Part shown: one piece after another, positions 45,991-56,950 of the stretch | Layout of the letters: each line of letters starts with the position of its first letter | Position numbering within the stretch: position 1 is the stretch's first letter | Assembly (NCBI RefSeq): GCF_002994745.2 | Contig: NC_037093.1 | Coordinates: 10,458,400 to 10,522,399, forward strand | Reading direction: 5' to 3' | Source: Rosa chinensis | Lineage: Eukaryota > Streptophyta > Magnoliopsida > Rosales > Rosaceae | DNA: 64,000 nt | Translations under genes and position numbers: made by a program | The notes under the pieces: model-generated | The model's input: the letters and a program-made list of their open reading frames with translations, nothing else | Told to the model about the DNA's origin: nothing | The model's database searches: none

Positions 45991-48806
45991 TGTGACGTCC
46001 CGAACCCGAATTTACCAGTTTACAAGTCTTTCGATGGGTAAACGACATTTACATTTACTTTTTGGCTCCGTTTCGACATTTTAGGGGGCCCTAAAAGTTG
46101 ACTTTTTGTTCGGGTCAAAATTTGAGAAAATTTCCTTCATGAAAGTTGTAGTGGATGTTAAACCGAGCACGTGCATATGTGGTACGTAAAAATCGGAGCT
46201 CATATGCGAAAATTATACGCGAAAATGTGAAAGTTACTGTTCACAGTAAGTAGTATATATTTGAAATTTTTACTGTTGGGGCAGGTAACTTTCTTTTCTC
46301 CTTCTCTCTCCTCCCGCACGCTCTCTCTTTCTCCTCTGCGCATTTTCTCTCTCTCCTCTGCAACTCCGGTTGCTTTCTCTTTCCGACCACCAAAAAGCGT
46401 CAAATCGGTGGCTACGGACTCGTCTTGACCTCCTCTTGGCCCCTACGGTGGTGGCTCACGGCGGCTTGGCCGGAAAACGACGTATCGGGTCCTTGAAGTT
46501 TACTGTAGCAGGTGACCGTTGACCCGAATTCCGGCCACCTCCGGCGACAAAGACAGGCTTTTTAGAAGCGTCTTGAGGCGTACTTGAAGCTCCCCAAATA
46601 TCTTGAAGCGATTTGCAGCGTGGAGGAAGAAAGCATAATTAGAAAATTTTACTCTACTTCGGTTTGCTTAATTGTTCGGCCACTTAGAGGTATTTTCTGA
46701 CTTGGCCACAGTTATGAAAGATTCTTAGAATATTGAGTTGTTGATGCTGGTAAAATTTGGTAGCCAGATATGGTGGTTGACCGGCGGCGCGTGGGCCAGG
46801 CACAGCTGCCTGTGGTGGCGCGTGAGGGCGCGTCCGGCCGATCCTGGTGAGTTGTTTTGGTCTATTGACTAGTACATATTGTTATGAATTTATGGATATG
46901 TGTTTGGTGGAAATTGGAGGAGGTTTGGATATTAATCAGAATTTCCGAAGTTCAATAGTTTGGTTATTGGTTTATGAGAAATTCCACTATCGGATATCTC
47001 TCAGTTTTGCCCTAGAAACCTTCAATTAATGAATTGGTACTAATGGTGAAGTTTGGGTTAAATTGGAGAAGAAATGAAAATGTTGATTTATGAGGATTTG
47101 ATGTGGGAATTGTATTTAATTTCCGGATTGTTATTCGCGAATTATAATTGTGTACAGGGCGACGTGCCGAGCCACTGCTCGACGTAGGAAACCGGTAGCG
47201 TGGTCGCCTAAATAGTACTGTGAGTGGACTTTTGTTTTTAAATTAATTCCGCATGCAGTATTATTATTATTTTCTTCCAAATGAGATTTAATTATGTTTT
47301 GAATATTTGAGATTTAGTTTATCGAGATTTATTTATGGATTACGAGATTAGTATTGAAATTCCTTCCCGAGGGCTTTTAGTAGATTTTTGAGATAGTCAT
47401 TCATGAGTTATTGAGTTGGGAAATGATTTTCGGGAAGTAACTGATTCGGAAAAATATTATGAGAATTATTGTTTTTGAATATCAGTTTTTATGAAGATAT
47501 ACGAGTGCGAGGGATTTAGCAAATATTTGAGCATGATTGATTTATCGAGATTTATTGGGTTTTGAATTCCGCACTTATCAGACTTGGGTTAGATGGAGCT
47601 TTCTTTCCGAAAGCAATTATTGAATTATAGAGTATGTGATTATGCTTTCAAGGATTTATTGAGATATCGAGGTTTGAGTTAGCGAGTTATTACTGAGTTA
47701 TGCTTTCGGTGAATTATTATTGATTTATTGAGGTAATATCGAGTTTCTTTCCGAAAGCAAGTGATTGAAAGAGGTTATTTTCAGTTTCTTGAGGAGGCTA
47801 TTCAGTTTATTAAGGAGGCCAGTTTTGGCGCATGCGTATCTTACCTAGTTGGCAGTCCCTTCTAGGTAATAGTCTGGTTGGCAGTCCCTTCCAGACTACA
47901 GCTCGGTTGGCAGTCCCATCCGATGCGTCACCTGGTTGGCAGTCCCTTCCAGATGACATGAGGTAGTTAGTCGGCAGTCCCGTCTACTACCTGTGGTTAG
48001 TCGGCAGTCCCGTCTACTACTTGTGGCTAGTTGGCAGTCCCTTCTATCCACCGCCTCCTATTTCGGTTGGCAGTCCCTTCCGATGCGTCATCTGGGTGGC
48101 AGTCCCTCCTAGATGGCATGAGATGACTAGACAGCAGTCCTTTCTAGTCATCAAACGAGCCTCATGAAAATGATGTTTTTATAAGGATTGAGGATGAGAT
48201 TTTAAGAGGTTTCAAGATGTTCTTGTTACGTGTTTGAGATTTCAGTAAAGAGGATGATTAAGAGTGTTTTCAAGATTGTTACTGCATGCGATATTTTAGA
48301 GAATAACTTGGGAAAGCATTAAGTTTTACTTATACATTTGAAAGTACTTATTTTTCGTCCACTCACTCTAACGGATTTTAAATGTTTTCCCCTGGGCCAT
48401 TCGGTTTTAAATGCCCAGTTTGCAGGTCAGTTTAGCTTGAGGTCGAGCGTACTTGGGGTTGAGGCATAGCTGTCATAGCTTCCGCATTATAAAAGCATCG
48501 GTCATTTATCTTGCTTTCTATTCTCTTGTTCGCTTGTACATTAGATTGCTCTGATAACCTATGAGATTAATATTCTTAAATTCAGAATGGTTTATGAAAT
48601 GAGAGATGTGAGATGTTGTGATATAGGGAGCAGGGTGGCTCCAGGAGAATAAGGATGGATGATTTAGAAGTGTAATTGTTTTTCTACAGGTTTTGGGTTG
48701 TCCATTTTTAGGGGAAGTTCTGTCAAATTTTTGGTAGAATTTCTTCTAAGGTGGGCCCGCAGGGCCTCTTCGGATTTCAGGGTGAAATCCGGGGCGGGTC
48801 CTGTCA
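45991..48806. mobile_element. Solo LTR, copy 2 (2,816 bp)
   Basis: Same family as 16339-19100: TGTGACGTCCCGAACCCG...GGGTCCTGTCA with 5-bp duplication CTATC (45986-45990 and 48807-48811). It inserted in the minisatellite of the Tat-type element, so it is younger than that element. The first 190 bp and the second half match copy 1 well; the segment 46270-46650 is largely different. Confidence 0.92.
47841..48152. repeat. Hairpin array, copy 2
   Basis: Same ten constant-loop hairpins as 18138-18449, in the same order and total length (312 bp). Units 1, 2 and 10 are unchanged. Unit 5 is better paired here (AGGTAGTTAG/CTACTACCT, one bulge), and unit 7 is better paired (GTGGCTAG/CTATCCAC). Unit 6 is worse (CTACTAC). 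Confidence 0.9.
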
Positions 48807-49263
48807 CTATCTCGCTTGCAAGATGGAAAGAGAGAAGTTCCGCTAGCGGAGTTGCGCTTAGCGGGCACTATCTCGCTTGCAAGATGGAAAGAGAGAAGTT
48901 CTGCTAGCAGAGTTGCGCTTAGCGGAGACTATCTCGCTTGCAAATGGAAAGGGAGAAGTGCCGCTAGCGGAGTTGCGCTTAGCGGAGACTCCGTCGATTC
49001 GTAGTCTTCCTCATCAGTGGTTACTTCGGATATACGCTTCGTTTGACAATGCTCGACACGTGGCCGTCACAGATTGGGTTAGTGTGTGTGATAATTTTTT
49101 TTCAGCACGCTCGTCTCTTCTCCATTAATGCGAGTAATTGTTGATTTTGTAACCGAGGCGTCACCTCGGTTACTCCGGAGAGTAAGTGCGTTTGTGGGGC
49201 ACGTGTACGGTTATGGTGCGATGTCGTTTTTCGGCGAACGGCCTAGATTAGTTTGATGTTGAC

Positions 49264-49270
49264 ATAAAAG
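49264..49270 (+). promoter_or_regulatory. Candidate TATA box of the antisense gene
   Basis: ATAAAAG at the plus-strand edge of the region leading to the antisense gene, about 680 bp before its ATG. It is in a suitable position for a promoter inside the element facing away from the 3' LTR. Suggestive only; the leader would need introns. Confidence 0.35.
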
Positions 49271-49948
49271 AGAGGGAAACTTGGATGTTTGACACTTCGT
49301 ACTTTTTACCTAGTGTCGTCGTCTTCAAGCTTCGCCCTGCGTTCCGAGAAGAAGATTTCTACTATTTCATGAAGGTATCGACTTTTGAAGCGCGAAGATC
49401 TTCTACAGTGAAGAGAAGCGCCTTTGATTGCACCAAAGTTTTCACCTTTGAGGTTGGTACTCTGAATCTCATCCCTGTTATATTGGATTTCTATGTGTTT
49501 GTTTCTGTCGGTTTCTGGGTTTTCGATTTGGGGTGATTTGTGCTTCCCCGGTGATTGCTGAGGGTGTAAAGCGATTTTTGGGGATGGGTTTTGGTGTTGG
49601 ATAAAGTTGGGGTCTAGGGATTTGTTAGATGGTCGAATCTGGGTTGAGTACACGGGTGCTCTTTGTTCTTGTTTTGGCATTTTCTGGGTAATTGTTCTTG
49701 ATGTTCTTGGATGTAGCTGATAAAGGGATATCTTAGATCTTGTGCAAACTGACTGGTTTGGGTTTTAGGGTTGTGGGATAGCTAGCGTCGTATATATCTC
49801 GAGCAGTGAGGATTCCGGGTCTGACGAGTCGCTCAACGTGGCGGATAGGGTGTTTATTGACTCGTTGCGTCCGTCTGCCCCTGCAGGAACCTCACCGTCC
49901 CAACCACTAGACATTGTGCAGCTACAGACCATACCCTGAGAGGTTGCC
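49271..49948 (+). other. Leader of the antisense gene
   Basis: Presumed untranslated leader between the candidate TATA box and ATG 49949. It carries splice-like signals but no coding block I recognise. Confidence 0.35.
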
Positions 49949-52320
49949 ATGGGTCGTGCTGGTCGTCCTTCGAGTTCTAGGGCAAGAGAGGAAGTTTCCG
50001 CTAGCAAGAGGCGGGAGGAGCGGTTAGCGAGCAATAGCGCCGCTAGCGGTTCCACTGGCGTGGTGAGAGAGACTGGCGGGGAGGAGGTTGAATCAGCTTG
50101 GGTTCTACCTGACGGCACCGCTATTGACGAGGCGGGAGGACCGATGTCGGTGGCTGTCATAAACCGCGTGAAGCGAGTCTTTCGTCTCCCTTGCGTGGTG
50201 AAGTTGCGGCCGCCGAACGCCGATAATATGGTCTTCATCTTGCCAATAGGACATGCCACCATTCACGAGGCCATCTTTCGTCAAGGTGTGACCTTCCCGC
50301 TACTTCCCAATCTTCAAATCTTGGTATGCAAGTTTGGTCTCGCCTTTGGGCAGATCTGCCCCAACATGTGGCGGTTACTACTGGCGTTGAACTCATTGTG
50401 GCGCCTATCAGGGTGTGAAGGGCCGACCGTCGTGGAGGTACTTCACTTTTACGAGCTTACCTATGTGCGGCGGCAAGGGTGTAACAGGCAGGTGAACCTT
50501 ACCCGCTGCCAGGGGGCACCCAAGTTGATAGAGAATCTGAAAGATTCAATGTCTCCCTGGCGGGCAACCTATTGCGTGGCGGTCTCGGGGTGGGAGTACG
50601 ATGCCGGTGCAAATGAAGGGGCCCCGATTAAGTCAGAGTTCCACCCCCTTCGAGGTTGTCGACGGTCACTTGTGATTACATTTTGGCGGATACCGTTCAT
50701 ACGATGTGCTTGTACAATGTTGTGTTATTTTTTTTTTCTAACCCTTGCTTCACTTCTGCTGTAGCGGGTCTTCGCTACAACTTGACGCGTGAGAAGCAAT
50801 ATCGCCTAGCGAGGATAAGAGGCTGTTGGCAGAATCGTAACCTGCTCGACCTCCGCTTGCTTTTTGGGTGGGAATTGTTGTTTGATTTGAAACTGACACG
50901 CACTGTTGGTAAGCAGTTCTCGCCGACCTGTTACTTGTCACCGCCGTTTTTTTTTTTTTGACTTGCGCTATGGTTGCAGAATCACCGCAGGGAAACATGG
51001 CTAGTCGCGAGGCGTTCGAGAAGGCTATGGATTGTGCAGAGATCGACAATTTCTTGGAGACTATGTACGCCGTTGGACTGGAGGCCCAGCAAACCACCGT
51101 TGATCCTGGGACCCTAGCGGTGAGCCCATCTGATGTGCCGGTGATGTTGCCGATGCCACACCACTCCCATCTTGGCACCGATGGTTCGCCTGTGGTTTAG
51201 CCGGGGACTGGTGCTAATTAGGGAGCAGCTAGCGGAAGCAAAGTACTTGTTGCGCCTGTGCAGCTGAAGAAGAGGGTGCCCGCCATCAGACGTGGGCCCA
51301 AGCGGGAGAAGGTGGTGTCCTCAATAGAGAAGGTAACCATTGCGGGGCTGGAGCAGCAGACAAGATCGCAATCTGCTGCCGCTGGTGTCACCCGGGTCGG
51401 ACTGCAAAAGAAGCGGCAGTACAATGATATTGATGAGGAGGATGATGCTGCCGACGCGGAGACCATCGGGGCCCGCCATCAGAAAAAAAACGAGGCATGC
51501 TCCGCCCACGGTGACAGTGGCGGCCAGTGGGGTGGCGCAGACGAGCGGTCTAGACTTGTTTGCCGTGTATGCTGAGTTCCTGACTGACCCTGAGCGGGAG
51601 TTTTTGTTCCATCTCTGCGAGAGGTTGGGGTTCGGCTGATTGGAGGGGATCGTCCGTCCAACGGTGCTGCAGCGGTGTCAGTTCAGCTCGGCCTTTGGCC
51701 ACTTGTCTATCGGGTTGCATGAATTTTTCCTGGCGGTCTCGAAGCAGCCCAAGATCGAGCGGCAATTGCAGGAGGAGCTCGAAGTCCTGCGGGGGGAGCT
51801 GGAGGATTCTCAGGCCAGACTGGCCAATAAGGAACAGCAGTTGACCAAGGCGGAAAGCGATGCCTCGGATGCTCGAGGAAAGCTGAAGATTGCCATCGAG
51901 CAAAATCTTGAGTGGAACGATCACATCAACCGGCTTCAGCAGGACATAGTTCAGCTGAAAGAGCAGATGGTGGCAAAGGTGAATAGGATTGACATTCTTC
52001 ACAAAGACTTTGCCGCCAAATCCGCCGAGGTGAAATGATTAGAGGGTGTGGCTGCCCGGCTGGAGGCGGAGAGGAGCGGTGCTGAGGCCGTCGCTGTGGA
52101 TGCCTTCAAGCAGTCTGCAGCGTACAAGCAAGCCTTGATGGATGCGGCGAAGGCCGGTGCTGCTGCCAAGGTGGAGCTTTTGACAAAAAGGGGCACCATT
52201 GACTGGTCGAAGGCGTCTGGGTCCGCCAGCACACCCAGCAAGCCGTCAGCCCCAGGGGGCGGGTCCTTGGCGATTCATCCAGGCCTGCGCTCCGGCAGTG
52301 GGGAGAGTGATGATGACTAG
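49949..52320 (+). pseudogene. Antisense accessory gene of the Tat-type element (PF04195-like)
   Basis: Runs opposite to gag-pol. Exon 1 (49949-50654, MGRAGRPSSSRAREE) has a block resembling the 'putative gypsy type transposon' domain of plants (GVTFPLLPNLQILVCKFGL, then PNMWRLLLALNSLW). Two introns fit GT...AG and keep phase: 50655-50764 and 50909-50979. Exon 2 reads YNLTREKQYRLARIRGCW. Exon 3 onward is acidic and basic, with stops at 51198-51200 and 51219-51221 and a frameshift near 51480. It continues (GLDLFAVYAEFLTDPE) into a long coiled coil (51730-52035, QEELEVLRGELEDSQARL). A last stop at 52036-52038 precedes a tail to 52320. Antisense frames between integrase and LTR are known in Tat elements such as Grande. 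The function of such proteins is not established. Inactive here as a frame. Confidence 0.72.
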
Positions 52321-53003
52321 GCGGAAGCCTCCCAGCGGACCCCGGTGCCTACCCAGTCCGAGGTGTCCAGGGCCAATGTTGTGGCGGATCGTACCCGGCC
52401 GAATGGGACCATCATAACCCCTAGCCCGATTGCGCATGGTTCCGACCAAACCAGTCGCATGGTCGAGTGGCAGCCGCTGGCCGAGGGTGAGGAGCAACCG
52501 CCAGTCGAGGATGAGCAGGGCGGAGCTGAAAATCGTTGAAGATGCTGTCCTCAATATCTGTATTGTAATGCCGCTGAGGCCTACATTTGTACCTTTGGTC
52601 TTTTTTTTTTTTTTGTAATTGACTATTTTTGGGCGGGTAGTCCCGCCCCAGTATGGATGGAAGTGTATTTTCAGTGTCGTATGCCTTTTGATTATTTGTT
52701 GTCTGAATGTTGCTTTTACCGCTAGAGTTGACTGCTGGTTTGTGACTCAATGAAACATTAAAGGGACTAAAATTGTTCCAAGTGCACGATGTAGCGGACG
52801 TAGTCCGCCGAACTTTGTTGGCGTTGCCCTTTAATTCTTGTGCTTGAACTTGGCAACAATGGTTTGAATAATTCCTCGTTTCATTGATAACTGATATTTC
52901 GGTGTTTACAAAAAGCGGGGTTGTACCCGTTGGGTAGCTTCTCTTAGCTAAATATTGAGTCAAAAATTTAACTAAGCCAAGATGCTCTAGGGTAGCAGCC
53001 TGA
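52321..53003. other. Between antisense gene and integrase
   Basis: Presumed convergent 3' untranslated regions of the antisense gene (plus) and gag-pol (minus). A T-run lies at about 52602-52613. No separate gene. Confidence 0.5.
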
Positions 53004-54282
53004 CTATTTGTAGTAATACCGAAGGTGTTCGGTATTCCAAGGGTGGGTCGTGGTGGCGCCATCCTTGTCCATTAAGTAGAAGGTGCCGGGGCTAGCGACT
53101 TCCACAATTTTGTATGGACCTTCCCATGTTGGGCGGAGTGCCGTTGGCGGTGGAATGACTTCCTTCATTACCCAGTCCCCCATTTGGAGGTTTCGGGCTT
53201 TGACCCTGGCGATGTAGAAACGCGATACCCGTTGCTTATTTTGCAAATTGTGCAGATGGGCCTTGTGTCGTTTCTCCTCTAGGAGGTCCATGTCGAGATT
53301 GACGCCATCGCCGTTGGTCTCGGGGCAGTAGCCCTCGACCCTAGCGGTAGGTTGAGTTATCTCCATAGGTAGGACGGCTTCAATTCCGAACATCATACAA
53401 AATGGCGTTTCACCAGTGGCGGAGGTTGGGGTAGTCCTGATGGCCCACAGAACTTCCGGAAGCTTCTCCGCCCACAAACCCTTGGTGTCGTCGAGCTTCT
53501 TTTTTAGCAGCTTCTTGATTATCTTGTTTGCTGCTTCGACCTGGCCGTTGGTTTGGGGGTGAGCGACAGATGCAAAACTCATCTTGGTGCCTAGGTTAGC
53601 AGTGAAAGATATAAGTTCCTTATTGTTGAACTGTGATGATTGTGTGGGGGACACCATAGCGGTAATAAATGTTCTTCTAGAGGAAGTGAGTTACATTGAC
53701 GGTAGTTATTGCCGTCAGTGGCTCTGCCTCTATCCACTTGCTGTTGTAGTCACTGGCGACAATGATGTACTTGAACTGGCCTTTGGCGGTTTGGAATTTT
53801 CCTATCAAGTCCAGGCCCCACGTAAAGTGAATCCATGGACCAATGATGATTGACAATGGTTCTGCCGGGGCGTGTGGGAGATAAGCATATTGTTGACATT
53901 TGTGGCAAGTTCTTGATATCCTCCTAGTGTCGTCGCCGAGCGTAGGCCAGAAGTAGCCTTGTTGCATTGTGCGATTGGCCAAGGATCTAGCGCCCGAGTG
54001 GTTTCTACATTCCCCGCCGTGTGTCGCTGCCAGGACGACCTTCCCCTCCTCTAGGGTTAGACACCGGAGGTTGGGGTGGGTGAACCCCTAGCGGTAAAGC
54101 TTGCCATTCTGGATGTTGTAACTGGTTGCTCTTCTCTTGAGCTGTCGTGCTCCGACCTTGTCCTCTGGTAATGTCCAATTGCGATTGTATTCGATGATCT
54201 CATCCTTCCAACTGGGATTTACCTCAATGTTGAAGATCTCCGCTAGGATTTTTGTGATGCTTGGTTGATCAAGACACTCCAC
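53004..54282 (-). pseudogene. Tat-type integrase, broken
   Basis: Minus-strand integrase. The zinc-binding part is in 53677-54282 (THGGECRNHSG, then TCHKCQ), followed by a core start (WGLDLIGKF, SKWIEAEPL). After a frameshift between 53657 and 53677 the rest of the core follows (VAHPQTNGQVEAANKIIKK) and the C-terminal domain (GPYKIVEVASPGTFYLMD), ending at 53004. A stop at about 54088 separates an N-terminal piece. It is inactive because of these breaks. Confidence 0.88.
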
Positions 54283-54405
54283 CCTTGTGTCCGTCGGACT
54301 TTGGTGTGGCTGAGTAGTTGCTAGTCTGGCCAGTGAATCGGCTTTGGCGTTCTTTTCCCTGGGGATCTGCGTGATGGTGTGAAATTTGAATTTTTTTAGG
54401 AGCGT

Positions 54406-54897
54406 CTAGATGTAACCTAAGTATGCCGCCAACTGTTGATCCTTGGCCTGGAAACTGTCGTTGACCTGGTTGACAACTAACTGGGAGTCGCTGAATATGT
54501 TGACACTATCAGCTCCTGAGTCGATGGCAAGGAGTAGGCCGACGATGAGTGCTTCGTACTCATCCATGTTGTTTGAGGCCTTGAAGTTGAATTTTAATGC
54601 GTATTCCACGTTTAGTCCCCCTGGCCCTATTAGGATTACTCTGGCGCCGCTGGCCTTGGCGTAAGCGGAGCCGTCCATGTGTTGGTTCTAGTCTGACTGT
54701 TGGGGAGCTGGTTTTTCAGCGGTTACAATTTCTGTGCTGGGTTCATTATGTCGCTCGGTGAGCTCAGCAATGAAGTCTGCCACCGCCTGGCCTTTCATGG
54801 CGGTTCTTGGTTTGTAATCAATGTCAAACTCGCTGAGCTTGATGGCCCACTTGCTGAGGCATCCCGAGTGCTCATGGTTTTGCATTACCTGCCTCAA
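54406..54897 (-). pseudogene. Tat-type RNase H tail and second RNase H domain
   Basis: 54688-54897 encodes the end of the retroviral-type RNase H region (LSKWAIKLSEFDIDYKPRTA, then VADFIAEL). After a stop, 54406-54678 encodes an archaeal-type RNase H (MDGSAYAKASGARVILIGP, NMDEYEALIVGLLLA, IFSDSQLVVNQV). Possession of this second RNase H is diagnostic for the Tat lineage. Confidence 0.82.
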
Positions 54898-55178
54898 CGG
54901 TTGATTTGTTAAGACATGAATTGTGTGGGCCTGAAAATACTGGCGGAGGCGTCTAGCGGCGACGATGAGTGCGAGAGCTAGCTGCTCCAGGGGGGATATC
55001 TTGTTTCAGCCCCGATCATGCCTCTGCCGGCGTACAAAACAGGGAGCTCATCCTGGCCATCCCGCAGGACAATGGCGCAGCTTACCGCTGACTGGGATAC
55101 CGCTAGGTATATGTACAATGTTTCTCCCTACACAGGGATAGAGAGGAGCAGAACTGCTGCCAAGTACTCCTTCAAGCT

Positions 55179-56309
55179 TTAGAACGCTGCCTCACAGTCT
55201 AGGTTCCAGTCGATGAACTTCTTGTGGGTTGTCTTCAGGACTTTGAAAAATGGGAGACATCTGTCAGTGAGTCTTGAGATAAACCGAGAAAGGGCGGTTA
55301 GTTTTCCCTGGAGGCTTTGAACGTGCTTCTTCCACTCTGGAGCTTTCATGTTGGGGATGGCTTGTACCTTGTCAGGGTTGGCCTCTATGCCCCACTCACT
55401 GACTATGTAACCTAGAAATTTGCTAGCGGTGATGCCGAAGAAGCATTTTTCTGGGTTAAGGCGCATACCGTAGGCCAAGAGAATGGCGAATATAATTATG
55501 AGGTTTGCCACGTGTCCGCTGGCCTTTATGCTTTTTACCAACATATCGTCCACGTAGACCTCGATGATTTTTCCCAGATGCTCAGCGAACATTGCATTCA
55601 TCAGCCGCTGGTAAGTTGCACCGGCGTTCTTCAAACCGAAAGGCATGACATTGTAGCAGTATAGGCCCTTGTCGGTGGTGAAGGAGGTGCACTCTTGGCC
55701 ACCAGGGTGCATCTTGATCTGATTGTAGCCGGAGAAGGCATCCATCATGTTGAGTAGCTCGTGGCCAGCGGTTGCATTGACCAGTTGGTCTATGCGAGGT
55801 AGCGGGAAACTGTCCTTGGGGCATGCCTTGTTGAGGCCCTTGAAATCGACACATATTCGCCACTTTCCACTGGGTTTTTTGACCATGACCAAGTTGGAAA
55901 TCCACTGAGGGTAATTTACTTGGCGGATGAATCCAACGCTATGGAGCTTGGTAACCTCTTCCCCTATTGCACGGTATCTCTCCTTATCAAAGGCCTTTCG
56001 TCGCTGCTTGATAGGGTAGGCGGATGGTTTGATACTCAATTTGTGTGTGATGATCTCGAGGGAGATGCCTGGCATGTCAGCGTAGGACCATGCAAAGATG
56101 GCGGCGTTGTCACGTAGAAACTGGGTGAGTTCAGCCGCTACCTCTGGGTCTAGCTGAGTGCCGATGCGGACTGTCCACTCAGGGTTTTCGTCGGATATGC
56201 TGATAATCCTTAAGGATGTTTCTGGGTTGACAGGCTCTTTTTTGACATACTTCTTCTCGTCATCCCTAGGGTCCTCAAAGATATCTGGTGTCGCTGCATA
56301 ATTTCCCAC
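55179..56309 (-). pseudogene. Tat-type reverse transcriptase
   Basis: A 376-codon open stretch holding most of the reverse transcriptase: GKWRICVDFKGLNKACPKD, then FPLPRIDQLV, DAFSGYNQIKMHP, FTTDKGLYCYNVMPFGLKNA and the active-site box YVDDMLVKS, followed by the connection (FLGYIVSEWGIEANPDKV). The catalytic aspartates are present, but the frame is cut off on both sides from protease and RNase H by stops. 54898-55178 continues the RNase H region with several stops. Confidence 0.9.
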
Positions 56310-56363
56310 TGTTAGGATTTCATGGCGGCGCGCTGTTCATGCCACAATTGTGGAATAGCACTC

Positions 56364-56950
56364 TCATGCCAGTTGTTGACTTCCCTTTACACAGCCTGTT
56401 CTATTGGGAGTGGGGAACTTCATGAGGAGCATGTACCCAGCGATGATGCACTTGAGTTTGTTAAGTTCCGGTTGACCAATGATGGCATTATATGAACTAA
56501 AGCAGTCCACAATGATGAACTCTGTATGGATTTCCACCGTATGTGGACTGGCACCGATAATTAGTCGCATGTAGCTGGAACCCAATGGCTGTGATCCTGC
56601 AGTAGTTTTCTGTTCCGCCGAAGTTTGTCGTAGCACCTGTTGAAGATGACATTTACAGCGGATCTGCTGTCGACAAGGATCCTTCCCACTGACCATTTAT
56701 CGAGTACAACGTTGATCAAGAATGGATCGTCGTGGGGCAGATGTACATCGCGTTCCTCCTCTTCTGAGAAGGTAATGGGCTCCAAACCAGATTTTGGGAG
56801 TTTAGCAGACCTCTCATAGCGGATATTGCACACCTCCTTGGGGTGGTTAGCACGCGCATAGCGCTTTTTTGCTCTGTGAGACATATTGGTGATTGGAGCA
56901 CCACCGTCGATGGTGTTGATGCAGCCCAAGGGCTCAATGTTGGCGATCAC
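56364..56950 (-). pseudogene. Tat-type aspartic protease, active site altered
   Basis: Minus-strand protease in two frames (56561-56950 and 56364-56696). The active-site triad, usually DSG or DTG, reads DSR in VGRILVDSRSAVNVIF. The second half (FIIVDCFSSYNAIIGQPELN) is in another frame. Both changes argue for an inactive enzyme. Confidence 0.8.

Larger units (their letters stand above)
45789..48991. repeat. ~60-bp minisatellite, split by a solo LTR
   Basis: Seven or so copies of a unit of about 60 bp with cores GCTAGCGGAGTTGCGCTTAG and AAGATGGAAAGAGAGAAGTT. They run from 45789 to 45990 and continue, after the inserted solo LTR, from 48807 to about 48991. Units vary in length by internal deletion. 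It lies between the antisense gene and the 3' LTR of the Tat-type element. Confidence 0.85.
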
